Of a stretch of 7,548 nucleotides of DNA, positions 6,037 to 7,548 are shown piece by piece (position 1 is the first letter of the stretch; every line of letters starts with the position of its first letter). The position numbers were made by a program, and so were the translations under genes. The notes beneath the pieces were generated by a model, which saw only the letters and a list, made by a program, of their open reading frames with translations, had not been told where the DNA came from and did no database searches. Source of the DNA: Akkermansia muciniphila (GTDB taxonomy: Bacteria > Verrucomicrobiota > Verrucomicrobiia > Limisphaerales > SXTU01); NCBI GenBank assembly GCA_945872195.1, contig CAMBZO010000121.1:1-7548 (forward strand). The letters run 5' to 3'.

Positions 6037-7548
6037 TCAGTCCACGAACAAAAACTCATTCGCGGAGAGCAGCACCTGGACGAGCTGTTCCCACGGCTTG
6101 AGCGGCGGGAAAGCCGGCACGTCCACGCCGCGGAAGTCTTTCTTCGCATCCCACTCCTTCACGAGCACAGCGGCTCCGGCGGCTGCCACTGAGGTGTTCA
6201 ACTCCGTGATCACCGGAGCCCAGATGAACTGGTCGCTGTTCAGGTTCGCGCGGAAGTCCACGATGAAGTCAATCGTGTCGCCGGCCTTCACGGCGGTGCT
6301 GGCCACGCGCATGTCCTCGGCTGAGTTGTGGGCAGTCACGGTCCGGAGTTGGCCGGCCGAGCTGCTGACAATGAACGCGCGGACGCCGTCGCCCGCGGTG
6401 GTCTCGTGCGCGATGCGGCCGGCGATGCTCACCACGCAATCGCGCGGCGCGACCCAGCGACGGATGACAGCGTGCTGGAGGTTGTCCCCAGTGTGTCCGC
6501 CGTCGGCGGTGAGTTGCGCCCAGCCGAGCTTCGCATCGGGCCAGTTCGGGCCGCCCTGCCAGGATTTCCCGGTGAAGTGCGGCAGCGCGGCGAAGCCCTT
6601 GAGCTTGCGCGCAGTCTCGTCGAATTCGCCCCAGCCGTAGCGCCACTGGTTTTCCGGCGGTGGCTTCGGGGTCTGCGGATGGTTCGCCTCCGCGTCCGAA
6701 ATGAAACGCGCGGCGGCGGCGGCTTGCATGGGCGACGGCTCGCGCTGGTAGAGCGCGCGGTAGAGGAGGCGCACCTTTTCCTCCGGCGACTTGAGGCTCG
6801 CGAAATCGGCGCGCGATGCGAGCGCCTTGCCGCGTGCCGCGACAAACGGGTGGTTCAGGAAGAACAACGCCTGCTGCGAGACAGTCGTCTCGTGGCGCTG
6901 CGGGATGTGGAGGTCCGGGTTCGCGAAGTCGAAGACGCGGAAGACGCCGGGGAGATACTGCCGGTCCACGAGGCCGTAGAGGCTGCGACGCTTGCTGGTG
7001 AGGATGTCCACTGGCTTGCCGCCGACGAGGCGGTCGAGTTCCCCGCTGGCCATGAGCAGCGAATCACGCAACTCCTCGAAGTCGAGCCGTTGGCGGTTTG
7101 CGCGCCAGAGCAGGCGGTTGTCCGGGTCCTTCAAATTTGGAATTCGGAATTCGGAATTCGGAATTTGCGCCGCCTGCTGATACGCCGCGCTCGTGACCAT
7201 CACCCGGTGCATCGCCTTCAAGCTCCACCCCTCGGCCACGAATCGCCGCGCGAGCCAGTCGAGCAGCTCCGGGTGGCTCGGGGTCTCAGCGCGCAGGCCG
7301 AAGTCGCTGGGCGTCTTCACGAGGCCCGCGCCGAAGTGGTGCAGCCAAAGCCGGTTCACCATCACGCGCGCGGTGAGCGGGTTGTCCGCGCTCGCGATGG
7401 CGCGGGCGAGTTCGAGGCGTCCGCTGCCGTGCGTGAAGGGCTCGCGCTTCGGGCCGGCGAGGGCTTGCAGGAACTGGCGCGGCACTTCCGGCCCCTTGTT
7501 CTTCGGGTCGCCGCGCAGGAAGACGCGCGGGTTTCCGTTCGGCTCGCG
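6037..7548 (-). CDS. PSD1/DUF1553-domain protein (planctomycete/verrucomicrobial cytochrome-associated family), 5'-partial
   Basis: The frame is open from the right edge to the TGA at 6037-6039, leaving 503 C-terminal residues. A GTG at 7483-7485 can be mistaken for a start, but upstream codons encode NPRVFLRGDPKNKGPE, the normal lead-in of the domain. Family proteins are large, secreted, and usually carry an N-terminal cytochrome-like domain and DUF1549 before DUF1553; that part is off-window. In partial numbering, DUF1553 shows NPLTARVMVNRLWLHHFG (56-73), TPSDFGLRAETPSHPELLDW (79-98), DPDNRLLWRANRQRLDFEEL (141-160), HIPQRHETTVSQQALFFLNH (214-233) and the closing KPWEQLVQVLLSANEFLFVD (484-503). 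Between about 290 and 475 lies an extra segment rich in predicted β-strands (such as DCVVSIAGRIAHE and DTIDFIVDFRANL) that looks like a β-sandwich. A heptad repeat encodes residues 128-139. The family's role, thought to involve polysaccharide use at the cell surface, is not proven. Confidence 0.93.
   Translation of the reverse strand, partial: REPNGNPRVFLRGDPKNKGPEVPRQFLQALAGPKREPFTHGSGRLELARAIASADNPLTARVMVNRLWLHHFGAGLVKTPSDFGLRAETPSHPELLDWLARRFVAEGWSLKAMHRVMVTSAAYQQAAQIPNSEFRIPNLKDPDNRLLWRANRQRLDFEELRDSLLMASGELDRLVGGKPVDILTSKRRSLYGLVDRQYLPGVFRVFDFANPDLHIPQRHETTVSQQALFFLNHPFVAARGKALASRADFASLKSPEEKVRLLYRALYQREPSPMQAAAAARFISDAEANHPQTPKPPPENQWRYGWGEFDETARKLKGFAALPHFTGKSWQGGPNWPDAKLGWAQLTADGGHTGDNLQHAVIRRWVAPRDCVVSIAGRIAHETTAGDGVRAFIVSSSAGQLRTVTAHNSAEDMRVASTAVKAGDTIDFIVDFRANLNSDQFIWAPVITELNTSVAAAGAAVLVKEWDAKKDFRGVDVPAFPPLKPWEQLVQVLLSANEFLFVD
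7132..7166. repeat. Heptad tandem repeat (GGAATTC family) inside the PSD1 gene
   Basis: Three perfect GGAATTC units (7139-7159) are flanked by a near-copy GGAATTT (7160-7166) and a diverged CAAATTT (7132-7138), making five 7-bp units. Each perfect unit contains the palindrome GAATTC. Read leftward the array stays open and encodes roughly QIPNSEFRIPNLK (residues 127-139), which replaces the variable loop just before the conserved DPDNRLLWR motif. It is strikingly AT-rich in a GC-rich gene, consistent with insertion or expansion rather than ordinary coding drift. Confidence 0.92.

Noticed and set aside
7483..7485. GTG as start codon of the PSD1/DUF1553 gene.
   Set aside because: Twenty-one further in-frame codons continue to the window edge and encode the normal family lead-in (NPRVFLRGDPKN), so the gene is truncated by the window and this GTG is an internal valine.

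Overview
This 7.5 kb window is high-GC bacterial DNA that looks verrucomicrobial, or at least from the Planctomycetes-Verrucomicrobia (PVC) side of the tree. The call rests on a PSD1/DUF1553 protein, a family concentrated in Planctomycetes and Verrucomicrobia, and on a hypothetical protein with a GCPEETIRDII-type motif that I associate with Verrucomicrobia from memory. Good Shine-Dalgarno sequences are also absent in front of most genes. The taxon is an inference, not a measurement.

Layout: two genes run rightward and five leftward, converging near 2480-2498. On the + strand, a hypothetical protein open at the left edge (1-1101) is followed 22 bp later by a full-length, single-frame LarC, the nickel insertase that builds the nickel-pincer cofactor (1124-2479). 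On the - strand, in order of transcription, come the C-terminal two thirds or so of a PSD1/DUF1553 protein running off the right edge (7548-6037), a DUF151/BFN bifunctional nuclease (5957-5502), HolA, the delta subunit of the DNA polymerase III clamp loader (5414-4269), a STAS-domain protein (4142-3591) and an Rsm22/METTL17-type ribosome-assembly methyltransferase-like protein (3521-2499). Gaps in the leftward series are 79, 87, 126 and 69 bp, so it could be one loose operon or several units. A plausible promoter directly before DUF151 argues for at least one internal start. No gene-free stretch exceeds 130 bp, and I see no RNA gene, CRISPR array, transposase or phage gene.

The genes are mainly housekeeping (replication, ribosome assembly, nucleic-acid turnover) plus an orphan LarC without LarB, LarE or a lactate racemase in view. 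They do not form an obvious single pathway, and I found no convincing new defence or metabolic system.

The most unusual content is a layer of short repeats with a strict 7-bp period in three unrelated sequence families: GTTCAGT, ATTCCCC and GGAATTC. One array lies inside larC exactly in the linker between the two functional halves. One lies inside the PSD1 gene and keeps its frame open. One lies immediately after the holA stop codon. The core word of the first family, CAGTGTTCAG, also forms an inverted pair in the DUF151-holA gap. This resembles the heptanucleotide STRR repeats of cyanobacteria and is the best lead here.
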